Part shown: positions 25,568 through 40,500 of the stretch, piece after piece
Layout of the letters: each line of letters begins with the position of its first letter
Numbering within the stretch: position 1 is the first letter of the stretch
Assembly (NCBI GenBank): GCA_020284085.1
Contig: JACEVL010006418.1
Span: 1,128,501-1,192,500 of the forward strand
Reading direction: 5' to 3'
DNA from: Aporrectodea caliginosa
Lineage: Eukaryota; Annelida; Clitellata; Crassiclitellata; Lumbricidae
DNA length: 64,000 nt
Translations under genes and position numbers: made by a program
The notes under the pieces: generated by a model
What the model was told of the DNA's origin: nothing
Database searches by the model: none
The model's input: only the letters and a program-made list of their open reading frames with translations

Positions 25568-28500
25568 CATGCACAGTTGCACACACACATATATATATAT
25601 ATACACTGCATTGCAAGGTGAGCACTCAAACCAAACGTAGCAGGTGTTGCTTATTTTGTCACCCACACAACTGCGTATGGATTGAAATGACAGCAAACCT
25701 AATGATCTACGCATTTGGTCGTAGAACGTTTACTTAAAAAATACGTCCTTAGTACAGTATTGAATAGAAATATGCTATATATCACAGTGACATCAGTGTC
25801 CTATCATTAAATGGTGAAATATATTAGCACATGTATTATCATCCGATGAAATACAGAGCAATCATGAAAATACTTGGCATCCCAGTACACTACCAAAGTG
25901 ATTTTATAAGTTAGGTTATATTCCAAAAGTGGTCAAAGCATCTGAATATGTTGCCAGATTGATGCAGTGTTAACAGTATGTATATTCTAACTAAAGTTAA
26001 AAGTGCTGTTATCCAACACCGTGAAGCAATGTGAGGAATGAGAAAAGAAATTTTAAAAACTCGCTATGTTATGTGAGCTCACTGAAGATGCAGAGTAAAA
26101 TTGCAGATTGTTTCTTACTTGTCTTTCTAACGATCATCGTATTTTGTTATAATGTAATGCTTCATGTATCGTGGAAAATCATGCGTTTGTACCAGAACTT
26201 TTTATAACAATTGCATTCAAAAATAAACACCAAAACCAGCAATGTTGAAAGAAAGGAAAAAGTTGTCTTATTACACAGACATTGATTATATCATATTGAA
26301 TAATGTCTTTGATATCTGAGAATCACTAAATTTAGGTTGGTGAATAAGCAGGCCTACAAGTTATTTTTTTATCGCACTATCGACACTAATAGTTTGTGAA
26401 TACCGTATTTTCAAGACTTATTTTAAGTCACTCCGTAGTATAAGGTGATATGACGCAAAAGTGGCACATTTTGTTAAAATCAATACATTGATCGTGCTGG
26501 CAGATATGGCCCACCCGTGCACAGATGGTCAGACGTGTTGTATAAGTGCGTGTGCTAATGTCGGCCATAAATATGTGGGCCATTATAGCAAATGCTTGCT
26601 ATAAAATAGCCTATTGTTGATATTATATATATTTTATGCACTTTTGAATTTAATTTTTCCAACATTTGGTCTTTGCTGTGGTTTTATAGTAGTTTTAGCT
26701 AAATTAAGGATTAGAATCTGTGCTGTTTGTGATGATTTTGCAATGTTAAATGCACATAGCTGAGCAGATCCAGGGATAATATATTGACTGATAGTGAAGC
26801 AGTTGGATATTAAACAGATTAATCAGTTAGCACCTTTATGTAAGTCATTGAGTCCAGGCCTTCCAAGTCAGAGTCCAAGGTTGAGTCATGATAGCCTGAG
26901 TTTGAGTCCTAGTCAAGAAAAAAATAAATTCAAGTCTTGGACTAGAATTCTACATCACTGTTCTAAGGAGCTCTGTATTTGGTGTATTTTGGGGTAAAAG
27001 CGAGTGAGCTGCTTGAACCAGACAGAATCCGTGAAGTACAAATGCAGCTTCATGTAAGCATTGCAGATTGTACATATAGCATGTGTCAATTGTGTCATCC
27101 ATTGGCTTAATTGAAATAGGATCCGGGTTGTATTCTGAGCTGTACAAAGGTGTATAATGTCTATTTAAGATGCTGCTTCCCTGTGGCATAGGCTTAAGTA
27201 TGCCCATATTTCATTACAAGAATCTGGTTCGTTGTGCAGCTTTATGATGCCAAAATCAACTGTCTTGTAAAAGAAATAGAACAGTAAATTTGAATAGCTT
27301 TTGATTGTCATTGTTGCTACTGATGTAAAGCATAGTTATTTGTGTGGTTCTGTAGGACAAAGGAACCGTTGAAGGAACCCGGAGTGGAATACGCCAAGGA
27401 TCCGTCATCTGTGGTCAGTCAGAAGAGGAGTGAGTTACTCCTTCCGGGATCGATCAGTGATGCCATTAACCAGCATTTCAAGGAATCACTGAGGAATGTT
27501 CAACAGAAGGTAATTCACAGCAGAGGTTCTCTATTTGCTGAATAAACATTAGCTAAACAAACCAGAAACTGGTTATATGCTAGCTTTTTGAGTCATGTCA
27601 AGAGCAGCCTTATAATGAGGCTGTGTTATGACAACCATGTTGCATCAGAATTTCTTACATTGAAGCATGTTTTCACGAGGCTTTGATGCATTTTCATTTC
27701 ATTACATCATTTACATGCAGGATAAGTCATCACAGTGTCATGGGATGACAGTTCAGTACACTAACCACTAGGTAATAAGCACCCCGCTATTGCACATAAG
27801 ATCCTCAGAAATTATTTTATTTAAAGGGTCTTTTCACATGAAATGTTAACAACGAGCAAAACAGCCGGTCAGCAAAAGATTACCAGTATCATAGTGACTG
27901 AAATGCTCACCCATTGGCAAGAAGCTGATGGATTACCAAATGACATTCCAAACTATGTGATAAGGGACTGATGAATGTCAGAATTTAGAATGCCATTTGC
28001 TATGGCAACTACTACTATAAATCATAGATAAATAATGATAAATAAATTCTGTTGCCTACAAGGATATGTCTTAAAAACATCTGTCAGTTTGTGAGATCTG
28101 GGAATAAATGTTTAGAGGCGAGTTCTAAAATGCAGACATGCTATCTGCTGAACCATTTTTAAATGTTTGGCATGTGCTATCTGAAACGTTAGTTATATAC
28201 ACCAATTTCTTTTTTTTAAATGCAAGAAATTCAAGGATTTCTGTTGCTTGCTTAAGTGGCACAAGCCTGGAAATTCAGCAGATAAAAATAACATAGCAGA
28301 ATCTACCAAATTACAATTGGTCTCCATGTCCCTATTCAGTAATGCTCTGTGGAGACAATGCTGCTCTGTTAAGGACAGTTTGGTCTGTTCCTTTACTATG
28401 TGGTGTGATTGTGCCACGGAGTTGTTGTCTGGGTCTTGTTTGTTGTCTTTTAAGTTGAATTGTCTTTGTCTTGATGCACTGGTAAAAGTAAAGATAACAA

Positions 28501-31500
28501 TACTTGTGCATGCACATATGTAGAAACTCCTAAGAAGCATTTCTGGTGTCCTAATGAATGTGTTTGAAATGACATTGTGTTGTAGGCTGGTTTGCAGCCG
28601 CCCGTGCGTGACCACAGACTTCTTATGGCTCAGCAGGACCATCTTTCCACCAGTGTCAGCCATGACCCTAATCTGAAGCAAGCTACGTCGCAGCCGACTG
28701 GCGTGACAATGGGTTCAGCAGAACATCCGTTCCACAAAGACAATCGGATGCAGAGAGGGGACGACATAGTTTCATCAGCTGCGCCAAGTCTGCTTAACCA
28801 GGCTCATTCTGGTGCCATTCACTTGATGCATGAGAATAAGCCAGCAACGCTAACTCTAAATGCAACAGCTGCAGCTGCTGTATTTTCCACAGCAACTTCC
28901 TCTGCAGCTCTGATCTCATCCGCTTCAAGTAGCAATCCGATGAAAAAGGAGCCAAGTTTGAATCTATATGGCTATCAGACCTGTCCCGTTTACCTTCCTA
29001 ACGCTGCTCAGATGCAGGGCTTTAACAACGACAAGAAAACCGTGAAGAGAGAACCCGAAAATAGGAAGAACGTCCACGAAAAAGTACTCTTGTCTTCGAG
29101 TGACATCAACCAGTATCTGTCCTCCCACATGGTTCCTGGTGATGACAATCGATTGAAAGCAGCAACCGATAAGAACTCTACAGGTGGTGACAAATCTCGG
29201 AGTATGGTTTCGACTGGCGTCCGTCATCACACACAGTCCCCTAAACCGCAGAAACTGGAAAGACACGATCCCATGAATGCCACAACGACTAAAAACTCCA
29301 TCCATCCATCTGTCGCATCCGGCTGCACCTCGGAAGAGCGGCGCTTCGAAGGCGCTCCTCTGAACTACGTTGTTGCAGCAACAGCTGCGAAAGGGCAGAT
29401 TCTGGTTCCAGTTCGTCCAGCGTCGGTCGGACGGACTGTCCATCCCAATGGTCAGTCGAAGGTCAACATGCCAATATTAAAAGAAAGCTTGTCCACAAAG
29501 CCGAAGCCAATGTCGACCGGTGTCACCGGGTCGATGATGGCAGGTTTAGGAGTGGCAGGTCGTGTGGGTCAGATCTCAACCATGCACCCCGTTTCATCAT
29601 CTGATCAGACTTTGAATGGTCTGTTGCTGTCTCTTCCAATTTCATCGGCCGCTGCAGCTGCTGCTGTATCTAGCGGCAACCTTTCACTTCCTTTGAATTC
29701 GCTTTCACTTGCCGCATCCTTAGGTTCAGCTGGAACGGCAGGCACGATAATGTCTTCCACTTTGGCTGTCTGTTCCTCCTATTCGAGCCTCGGCGGTTGG
29801 CCTCAGATTCCACTGAAGAGGGATTCCACGATGGCGAATGAGGCCAAGGATCATTTATCCAGTGATTCCTTTCCAAGCGATAATGCTAAGCGGATCAGAG
29901 TTGATGGTATGACCAGAAACCCGTCTCCCGATGGTGTTGCTGTATTCTGCTCAGTGCCTGGCGCCTCGTCTGCCGCAACTACCACCTGTTTCAGCCCATC
30001 CGTCTGCGCTTCCTCTAAGGTGATGCGCGCCTGCAACGAGTATTTACGCACCTATCCCGAGGCAAAAGACTATTCTAGCAAAACCCTGGGTCCCGTAACA
30101 GGTAACCATCTACTTGCGCCAGCGGAGTGCGATAGGGGATCGGTAATTGTCGGTCATAAGGTATTAGAGGAGTTTCCTTCACAACTGCCGAGAATATCTC
30201 GTTATGTAGTAGATGCTCAGGACGACAACGGCCAGGCGCAGGATCTGAAATTGACTTCATCCACAGCCGTCATTTCCTGTGCTTCAGCCAGGCTTCAAGA
30301 CTATCTCGGTCAATCGATGAACAGTGAGGTGAATCAGGGTGCTGACTCGGATACTCTTAGCGCTAACAGCCCAGTGCCACCGTTATCATCGATGCTGTCC
30401 TCGTCTTCTGCAGCAGCAACGGCAAAGCCGGTCTGTTCAGAGCCAGCCACGCTGAAGCAGTGGCAGCATACAAAGTTCAAGAAGGCCTTGTTGCAGAGGT
30501 ATTCGGACGAAGACATGAAAAATACGCCCGAAGGGACGCAAGATGGAGACAGCGGAAGGAAAATGGAGAACGGAAATGAGACGATGAATAACTCCGCTCT
30601 GTTGGAGGAAAGGGAAGACAACAATTCTTCGGTTGGGATGAACAATGACACGATGTCGGCTGCTAGCGAACAGGAATCATCGGGATGGATATCAGCCTCA
30701 GATTCAGTGGTAAGTGCAAATAGATTCGCTACGTGATGCCATCTGTCAACTGGAGACAGGAAGCCATTGGTTGAGCTCCATGTGTGTATGTGGCACGTCA
30801 TTGGTGACTCTCCTAATTTTCTGGTCATGGTTTTGCTTACAGACAAATTATGTATGATGACATTTAACATCATATCGAATAGCGCAGAGAGCACTTTTAT
30901 GAGGACATTTAAAAGGAACTATAGAAAGTATCCAGTTACATATGTACATACATACCAATGAGTTTTATTGAATGAAAGTCTCAAAATCATTTCTGTTTCT
31001 AATGGAAAACTCCACTGTGTCGCTGAAAGCTGACTGACTGGAAGAACTCCAAAGGTAGTACCTCCTAAGTCGACACTGGAATCTTAAAAATGCTGAGAAA
31101 AATTGTTGCATTTTTTGCACTTTATAAGTTTTCTCTTTATTGTCGGATGTAATGATTCCTAAAGCGCCATTATTGTAATGTGTAAGGTTACATAAAGGAT
31201 GAGATCATTTCAATTACAGTTACAATTGCTGTCAAAGAAGAACTTGAGTGCTTTCCGGAAGTATATTGTGGTATCCCATCCTCGTCGCCAATGTGGTATT
31301 TACTAGTTTAATAGCAAAGTTTGAGTTCCATCTTGTTTCAGCCAAAATACCAAGATGGCTGACCAACACAAAGATCCTTCATAAGTCCCTAGATACTACA
31401 TATATTGTTATGTGAAACTTTGTTTTTGCAGAATTCAAACCGAGTTAAAAAGAAGCGAAAATCAAGTCGTCATTTGACAAAAGCAGAGCCACCTGATAAA

Positions 31501-34500
31501 GCGCGAAAAATGTCAGACACAGAAGATAGCACAACCAGTTCATCAGGTACATTGACAATGACGCAGAGGAAGAACGCGAAGAAGCGGCGACAGAATGTAA
31601 GTGATGTATGAGTGTTAATTGACATTTGTCTTGATCTCGTGATTTTCCAATACTTTTTTAAGTACCAATTTACTTGCGTTATGAACTTTTCCTCTTCTAA
31701 GGTCAACAATCAGGAAGTCCACTTTTACATAAATATTCTAGTAATACTGTAGGTGTTGTACAACAAGTTTTAATGCATATTTCAGTTTACAGTTAGAATA
31801 ATCTGTGCTGGTAAGTTGCATTTGTTTCAGTTGAATTTTAAAATGCATATACATTTGTTCTTTGTGAAGGTGTACCGGAGTAACTGTATGGTTTACTTTG
31901 CTGTTTCAAGTGAAGTCCTACAAGTTTTACAGTTTTGCAGCTAATTATGATTATTATTATTTTTATCAATGTTTTGATCCATACATGCGTTATGCATACT
32001 TACTATACATATGAGGCATCAACCAATGGCGCAACAAAACCAAGCCGTAAAAGTCAGCTAGATAGTTGACAGCATATATGAAGTTAGTTCCTGGTTCGTA
32101 TTATAATACAGTAATGTATGTTTATTCTAATTGTATAGAATGAAGAAGAAGAGCACGACCAGGAGAAAGTACCTGGAGGGAAAGTGGGTGCAGAGGAGCA
32201 AACAACGCAAGAGATCTCTCACAATCAGACGAACAGTCTTTCACTGATGAATTCTTCCGTTTTCTCGTCCACGTCATCCACGTCATCATCTGCCTCCTCC
32301 CAACAGAATCTGCCTGACTGCCAGTCAAAGATACTGAAGCGGCAAGAAGAGCTCAAGTTTTCACAATGCAGAGGTACGTTCTAATGTGTTCGTTGTCTCG
32401 ATGTGCACGTGGTGTCATTTAAGAACCTCCTGAAGGTGCTACAAGACGATGTAAGCAATCGATATGGAAATGGTGCAGAGCAATAGTAATATAGGATCAC
32501 GTCTATGTTTCTATGTTAGAATCATGATACATGAATCACATAGAAGAACAGTCCCTTAAGCTAACCCTGAGGCAGCCATGAGTATGAACTGTGAAGTGTT
32601 GCAACTTCATTTTCTTAGCATTGGCATATGAGGGCGGGAGTTCTCTCACTTGCCGTCCCATCTTCCCATAACTGAGTTGGCTGGAGGATGCAGAAATCTT
32701 GAACCAAATTGCTGCCCTGGCAGGGATTTGAACTCCCAACCTCTTGATTGACAGTACAGCAACTAACCACTACACATGAATCACTTAACTAAATGCTAAA
32801 TGCTTGGCCACACCCAGAGAGAAAACACTTGGTTCAACTACTTGTACAGAGTACTAGAACCTATAATTATCGCCACTGGTATACAACTGTTGGTTTTAAA
32901 TCAGTTTATTTTAGGTTATATGCAGTGCTTTTTTTTCTAGAAAAAAAGGTTCTGGAACTTAACAAATTCAGCTAAATTAGCTAAATTATAGCTGGCACGG
33001 CGTTCCGGACCGTTTTACTGGTTATTTGACTTTCACTACTGGTTCAGAATAAACTTACATTTAAATTTCGCATTGCTGCTCTTGTTTCTCGTTGTGTTCT
33101 TGGCTGCGCTCCATCTTACTTGCGTGATCTTTGCCGCCCAGTGTCTGATGTTCCAGCTGGTCGGGTGCTTCGCTCTAAACAAGTTCCTTGTTACGGATGG
33201 CTATTAGGCAGCGCCGTGCTTTTCTCGGTTGTTGGCCCTTCCAAATGACCTACCACTTAAGCTCCGTTTTTTAATAAGCCATCTGACAGGGTTCTACAAG
33301 TCCCTCAAGTCTTTTTTCTTTACCGTGGCCGGCTGAAAAAAGCTCCTGAGTAGTTTCTTGAAGGGGCGCTATATAAATGCTTGAATGAATGAATGAATGA
33401 ATGAATTTAGTGAGAGATTTTATTATTAGTTCTATGCGTGTATTAAGCACCACTAACGAAACTTTAATCAGTTGCACTGAGCAATTCTGAGTGAAGGACT
33501 TGCTCAAGGTCCTTACACAGTAACCGTCTCAGAGGAGGCTCGAACCCGTACTCTCCGCATCACAAGGCGAACTCTGTAACCAATTGGCTACCATGTCCTG
33601 CAAAGCATATTGCTACACCTAAAATCTGGGACTCTATCCTTCCTCACCAAACCTAAAACTGTTCCTTTTTGGGCGCATCGGAGTCAGGAGCGCCTTTGAA
33701 TAGTTTCCTTGAAGGGGCGCTATATAAATGTCTGAATGAGTGAGTGAGTGAATGGAGATGCATAGAGCAGTTGATAACTGTGAATTGTGTGCTGTAGATG
33801 ATCCATCTGTGAGTCTTGCCAAGAAGAAGCTGAATTCTAGTTCTGATGAACAACGTCAGCGCACGATGGAGGTCTTTCTTCAGGACGACGACTGTCACAA
33901 AGTGACGCCAAAGTTGGTCAAGTGTCGTGAGTGCAAGATGGTGCGCAACAAGCGCGACAAGCGAGTTGCAAGCGACTTCTGCCGATTCTACGCTTTCCGT
34001 CGGTTAGTGCACCCATAGTTTTTTTTATTTTCTCCTTCTCTAACTACACCAGAGATGCATCACTACATGCTGTGAACATTGTAAAATGAAGAGAAGATTA
34101 ATCCCTTAACACTTCTAACAACAAGAGTGTACTAAAAGCGACTGGGAAGCCAGTTAGCGACAAGCTGCATTGGTCTCTTAATAACTTTTAGTGCACTCTT
34201 GTCATTAAAGGATTCAACTAGACTGAGAGGCAGCCATGGGTATGAAGTGTTAGTGACTTCATTTTTCTTAGCCTCGGTATATGAGGCCAGTTCTCTCCTT
34301 TTCATCCGCCTGTACTGTAAAGAGTACACTGGCAGTGTATGGTCAGTGTACTGCCAGTGTACTGATTATAACTGAGTTGGTTGGAGCGCAGATTTCTGTC
34401 CTGGAGGGAATTTTAACTCCCAACCTTTTGGTTGACAGCCCATCACATTAACCACTAGACTATTGTAACTTGAATTCTGATATAAATGCAGGTGGGGAAG

Positions 34501-37500
34501 TGCACCCAAATTTATTCACATATTCAAAATATACTTTTTAAGAACAATGCCATTGTAAGGCTGCTCATTCTGACGGCCTTATAGTGAGTTTTTGGTGTAC
34601 TTTTATAAGATTGTTTGTTAAGTTTCCATGGTTCTTCATTATCTTGGTGACCCTTTTAAGTTTATGTTCTAAGATATTATGTGTAGAAAAAGAGGAATTT
34701 ACTAGTCAAACTGTTTGATAACATTAGGAATTATGTTATTACACGCAGTCTTTAGAAAGCATATCAAGAAATGCTTTGTGAATAGATAACTGAAAAATAC
34801 AAACATACATGCCTATGTTCTTGGCATGCACTGAAGCATTTACTAACTGGTGTGTTTTGTTTTCATTTGTATAGGCACACTGTATATAATTTGTTGTTGT
34901 TGACAGGCTGCGTTACAGTCCCAAGCGGTTTCTGACTGTAGCCGGTTTCTCGGAGCCATTTGATGCTGATGCTCTAGATATTGAGCTGTGGATGCCGATG
35001 ACACCTGTTATGGCACCGGCTGTCGACGTTGAGACTGCCATTTACATTATCATGCACACAGGAGATAGATTCGCCAGTCTCGTTGAGCAGGAACAGGAAG
35101 CCATGTCATGGGTTTTACCTGACAGTAAGCTGCGTTTAATCTCCTTCATTGAGCATCGATGTCATTTATGTATTGATTCAAAGCACTTATTGTACAGCAT
35201 GTGTGTTATCAGTTAATCTTAAACTGAGGTGAAGATGAATGAACACTAGGGGCCAAGACAAAATCACGCAAAGGCCAGAGCAGGTGTTGACCAGTGATGA
35301 TGATGATGATAATCAATCAATCAATCAATCAATCATAAGAAACTTGATATAGCACCCCTTGAAGAAGAGGCACTCCTAGCCCAACCATGGCTGAAAAGAG
35401 CTTTCAGAGAGGTATAAAATGCAGGTGAAGAGTTCAATGAAATTAATCAAACAAGCCGAAATTGATGACGGTGAGCTTATTAACATTTTAACGACGAGCA
35501 TGTGCTAATAGCGACTGGGAAACCAATGCAGCTCGTCATTAATGATGCAGGCAATATGCTTTGTTGTAACAAGCTGATCAATCAACAAGTTTCTAAGTTT
35601 AGTCAATCTCAAATGCGTGGATTTAGATTGATCCAAAAATCTATAAGTTTGGTTTTCAAAGTTTTTCATCAAGATGACTCTTGTAAATAAAGTGAGAGGG
35701 TGTTTCTTCTACTTACTTGTCTTAACCTAGTTGTCTTGAGTGCTAGAACCATGAAGACTGAATAGACAAGGCAGTTAGCCTCTGCTACAGTGACATTTAA
35801 CAGGAATCAGTTGTTTGCGTAAAGCTTTATCTAAAGGTGCGATTGTATAACTCAACTGATTTTTCTACCAGGTAAAATAGTGTGGAAGCAAGCCGTTCAG
35901 GGAGTGCGGGAGATGTGCGACATCTGTGATGCCACTCTGTTCAACGTGCACTGGGTCTGTCGGAAGTGCGGCTTTGCTGTCTGCATCGACTGCTTCCGAA
36001 TCCGGTCGCACAAGACGAGCAATGGCACCAATGATGCCAAGTCGGTTCCGTGCGAAAACCACGGACGCAAGTGGTTGACGTGCAGCGCCAATCGACAGTT
36101 GCACGAACCGGATAATCTGATGATGGTACAAATCATTCCAAGTGACGGTTAGTACACTATAGAATGTTTTGTTGTATTCTCATTGCATTGAACTCGTGGT
36201 CTAACCTGCCAATATCCTGTTTTCTGTTTTTCATCCTTTTCTTTTCAAACTGTTTAGAATTCTTTTGTTTATGTTGAGACATGGTGGCTCATTAGTTAAT
36301 GGCTGACATGGTTATTTGAAGTGTGCAGCAGGCTAAAGATTTTCTGTGATATTCATAGTTTATTGGCCCTAAGTAAATCACTGACTTTGTATTGCTTCAT
36401 ACCATGACATATTGTCAGTAGCTATTAATGTTATGCAATGTTAAAAATATAAAAAAATTAGCCACCCTTACGCAAAACCACGGACGCCAGTCGGCTCCTG
36501 TTGCTTTCTATTAGCTACATGCCATGAAAGTAATTACCCGATTTTGAGAACCACCTCTGTGGTTGGCCTGTTGATCTGGCCTGTACTCTGTACTCTATGC
36601 ATGGATGAACAGTGGTTCTTTGTATAGTTCCTAAAGACTGTATATTGACTTGGCCAGGGTCAGCTCGACTTAGCCCAAGTAGCTCAGCAGATGTGTTGAT
36701 GTAGGTGTAGATATGCACACAGAAGTCTGTCGCTGAAGTTCTGTTGGGTGTTTGTATGAGCGTGTTACCTAACACTGTTCCTCTCCTTCTCCCTGGCCAA
36801 ATACAAATAAATTGCTTTGCTCTCGTGTTATTCTTAAGGTGGTATTTGCATTACTTGTTGATTGGGACTTTATGGAATTCCTGCAGAGTTGCAAACCTGA
36901 GTAGATGCCGATACGACGTGATATGCATCAGAGAGAGAAATTAATTAATCGACAGTTGTCGTTGTCAATTTATGCCATCATACATTTGACCTTTGTAAAT
37001 TTTCAGTTTTGCTGGTCATCGGGAATATGCTGGATGAGATTCGAAAGCGGTTTCAGATCCATTCCAAGGTAAAGATGGGAGATGTCGTCCCTAAGAAAGA
37101 AGCTTTACCAGACAGTTCAAAAGAGGCTGGATCAGCATCCAAGGATCCGTCCGCTCTTGGCAAAAGCCACGAGAATCTGCAGCAGCCTTTACCGGCTTTC
37201 TTTGATCTGAGCATGTTGGCCGAAGCTGCATTAGCGCAGAAGCCAGAGCAGAATCCTTCAGCTGCCAACGGTGTTTCATCTCCGGAGCTAAATGGATCGG
37301 CCGACAAGTGTTCGACTTTGAAAGACCTTTTGACTAAGACGATAAGCGTTCTGCCTGGCGCAGCCGGCGACATCATTCAGCGGCCACCCGGTTCCTCGCC
37401 TAAGAATTCGCTCGAAGACATCATTCATAAGGTCATGAAACGCACTACCGCAATTCCAACGCCGCCGACCGTTACTCTGTCGCACTACGTTCCATGCAGC

Positions 37501-40500
37501 GGAAGAACGATTGCCGGTCGAACTAGTCCAATGCCGGAGTACTTGCACGAGCAGACGAGCAGTCTCTTTCCCGACGTGCTGCACGCTTGGCTGGATAACG
37601 GGCGTCTGCTGCAACTCTTCGATCCTCAGAACGCGGGAAACGTCCGGCTGTTCCAACAGCAGTGGCGGCACGGTCAGCCGGTCCTCGTGTCGAACTGCGA
37701 TGCTGGACTGGATCGGTCTCTCTGGAAGCCGGAGACGTTTTCCAAGGAGTTTGGTCATCTGGAGAGTCCGTTAGTGAACTGCACGGAAGGCACGGAGCTG
37801 TCTGCACAGCGGATGAAGAAATTCTGGGATGGTTTTGAACGCATGTCGGGCCGATTGAAAGACAAAGATGGCCGGCCAGTGGTATTGAAACTGAAGGACT
37901 GGCCTCAAAAGGACGAATTTTCTGAACTGTTGCCAAATCACTATCAGGACCTTATGCGCAGCCTTCCACTGCCCGAATACACGAAGAAAGGCGGCCAGTT
38001 CAATCTGGTTTCTCGTCTTCCCGAGTTCTTCATGAAGCCTGATCTTGGGCCAAAACTGTACTGTGCATACGGCCAAGCGAAGTGTCCCCAGGCGGGTACG
38101 ACAAATCTTCACCAGGACGTTACAGATGCATTCAATCTTCTTGTCTACATCGGATTACCTAAAGATAATCTGGAAAACCAGAAATCAGGTAACTAACTAA
38201 TCAACTGCATTGCTATATTGCTGAAGTTATTCTTTTTTTACTGCCTTAGCTCTATATAAGCATCAGAAATGATATCTTACAAATACTGTGTACGAATATG
38301 AAACAGTTAGAAACCACCCAAGGAAGGAAATCTTATAGCTTGACAGTTGACACATATTCAATGTCCTCGGTGTAGGTTTGATTCTGAATTGGGGGACGTG
38401 TACTTGTGACATGGTAACAGATGAGAAGTTTTAGAAATAATGTATTTGGGTCGTCCATTAAGGAGGTTTTAAAAGAGGAGGGAAGGATTATCCAAATTTG
38501 CAGAAATATGAATGGGGTGGGGGGGGGGGGTCAGAGGTTATGCCCAATGTAGACGTTTGCATCTAACTTTGATTTTGATGAGCTGGATTCTTTGCAGACT
38601 GCATTGTAATTTATTTGAGTTTTGCTGAAGATGCAATACAGCGTTGTTGATTGTTGTTTATTATGCAAGCATTTGTTTCTGTTTTTTGTAGCAGTTTCTG
38701 CAGCATTGGAGAGCTCTGGTTGTTGTCAGCTGACAAAGGAGAGGCTGAAGGAACCAGGGGCGAAGCCCGGAGCAATGTGGCATGTCTTCGATCCTCTGGA
38801 TGCTGATAAAATCAGAGATCTCTTAAACAAGGTACACAGTTCATGCAAACTTACACATGTGATACACACACACGCATACACACACGCACACACACACATA
38901 CATACACAGATGCTCACAGACACATTTCCCTCCACCCATACACTCACACAGACACATTTGACGCGTGTTCAAGGCCTCAGAAGAACAGCTGCAAAGCCTA
39001 GCCAGATGTTTGCTCCACATCTTTAAAACATAAACATTTTGATGGTAGTGGAGCGCTGTGCTAGGCACTTCTGGCGACCGATACCTTGGTTGATTTTTTT
39101 GACTGGCATTTGAAGGGTCTGTAATGGCTTTCACTCTGGAAGTTGACAGTTTGTATACTTTTACCCTCCCTCTGAAGGCTAACTTTAACTACTTTCTCCG
39201 AATACTTTATAAAAATGCATATTGATAACTGTGTTTTACCTCTGTGTACTGAGATGAACTGCTTTACTAATTGTTGAGCGACGCTGCGTAACTAGTTGCG
39301 TCTTTTGTCAACTAGCTTTTTGAATAAACGAAGATTTGATTTGATGATATTTAAGTTCCATGAATGTTGATTGCAGGTTGCATCTGAACGCGGTCAGGAG
39401 GTTGAGTTGCACCACGATCCGCTACACTCGCAGAATTGGTATTTGGATGAGAAACTGAGGGGACGTCTTCTCACCGAATACGGCGTCCAGTGCTACACGA
39501 TAGTCCAGTGCCTTGGAGATGCTGTCTTTATTCCAGCTGGGGCACCGCATCAGGTAAAGCTTTTGTCGAGAGAGGGACAAAAGAAATTTATGTACCTTAT
39601 TTTCCAGTCTATAGGTCATGGTTTGTTACATAAGCATTCGTTTATTGTTTGCAATACAGCCAACAGATGACAATTAACACAGTGCGGTAAACAGTAACAT
39701 TGGGATACAACAGGCAGACCCAGAAGAGACCAAGGTCCCGCTTATTAGGGTTGCCCTTGTATCATGAGACAAATGTAGAATGACAAATGATTGACCTTTT
39801 TAAGTCCAACTGGACTATGAAGCATAAACAGAACCGTAATGTAAAATAAAGACAAAAACCTTAACTAGTAAAACAAAAACCTTAATTAGTAACATGAGAG
39901 TCTAGTTAGCGACTTACTTCAAGGTGATGAACTGATTTAAAAAATCATTTTAATATCTAACTGCGGCTCTATCAGTTAATATATTTTCCTTGGGTCCCTC
40001 CAGCTACAGAGTTCTTATCATTGTCAAATCATAACAGACAGCAAAAGTTCTAATCTTTGATTTTTTGGGGGGTCCGGTGGCGCGTTGGATAACATCTGGC
40101 GAAGAGTGCGAGAGGTACCGAGTTCGAGCCCCGTTAGGGCGGATTTGCTTTGTAGGCTGCTATTAGCGCCGTTGTATTACAAGCTGTCTGTTCTGTTAGT
40201 AGTTAACTAGTTAAGATTGTTTCAATTGCAAAACATGTAAATGTACAGCGCAGTGCGTTTGTCAGGCGCTAAATTAAAGAAAAGATATTATTATTATATT
40301 ATTATTATTACACTAAAACTTCCTTAAACACCACAACAAACCCAAATGTCCAGTTGAATGTTGAAAGGAATTTGCATAAAATTTAATTTCAGCAAAAGGT
40401 TCTTTTTTTGCTAGTATTCTGACCAGAAGTTGCGAGTTTGAATGTTTCTTCTGCTCTTCATACTACCGAGAATTTTGCATGGATTACATTGTGTTGACTC

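Noticed and set aside
36465..36490. Short 14-bp match to KDM3 exon 12 (AAAACCACGGACGC)
   Set aside because: Matches of this length are expected by chance between segments of a 64-kb window; no extended alignment.
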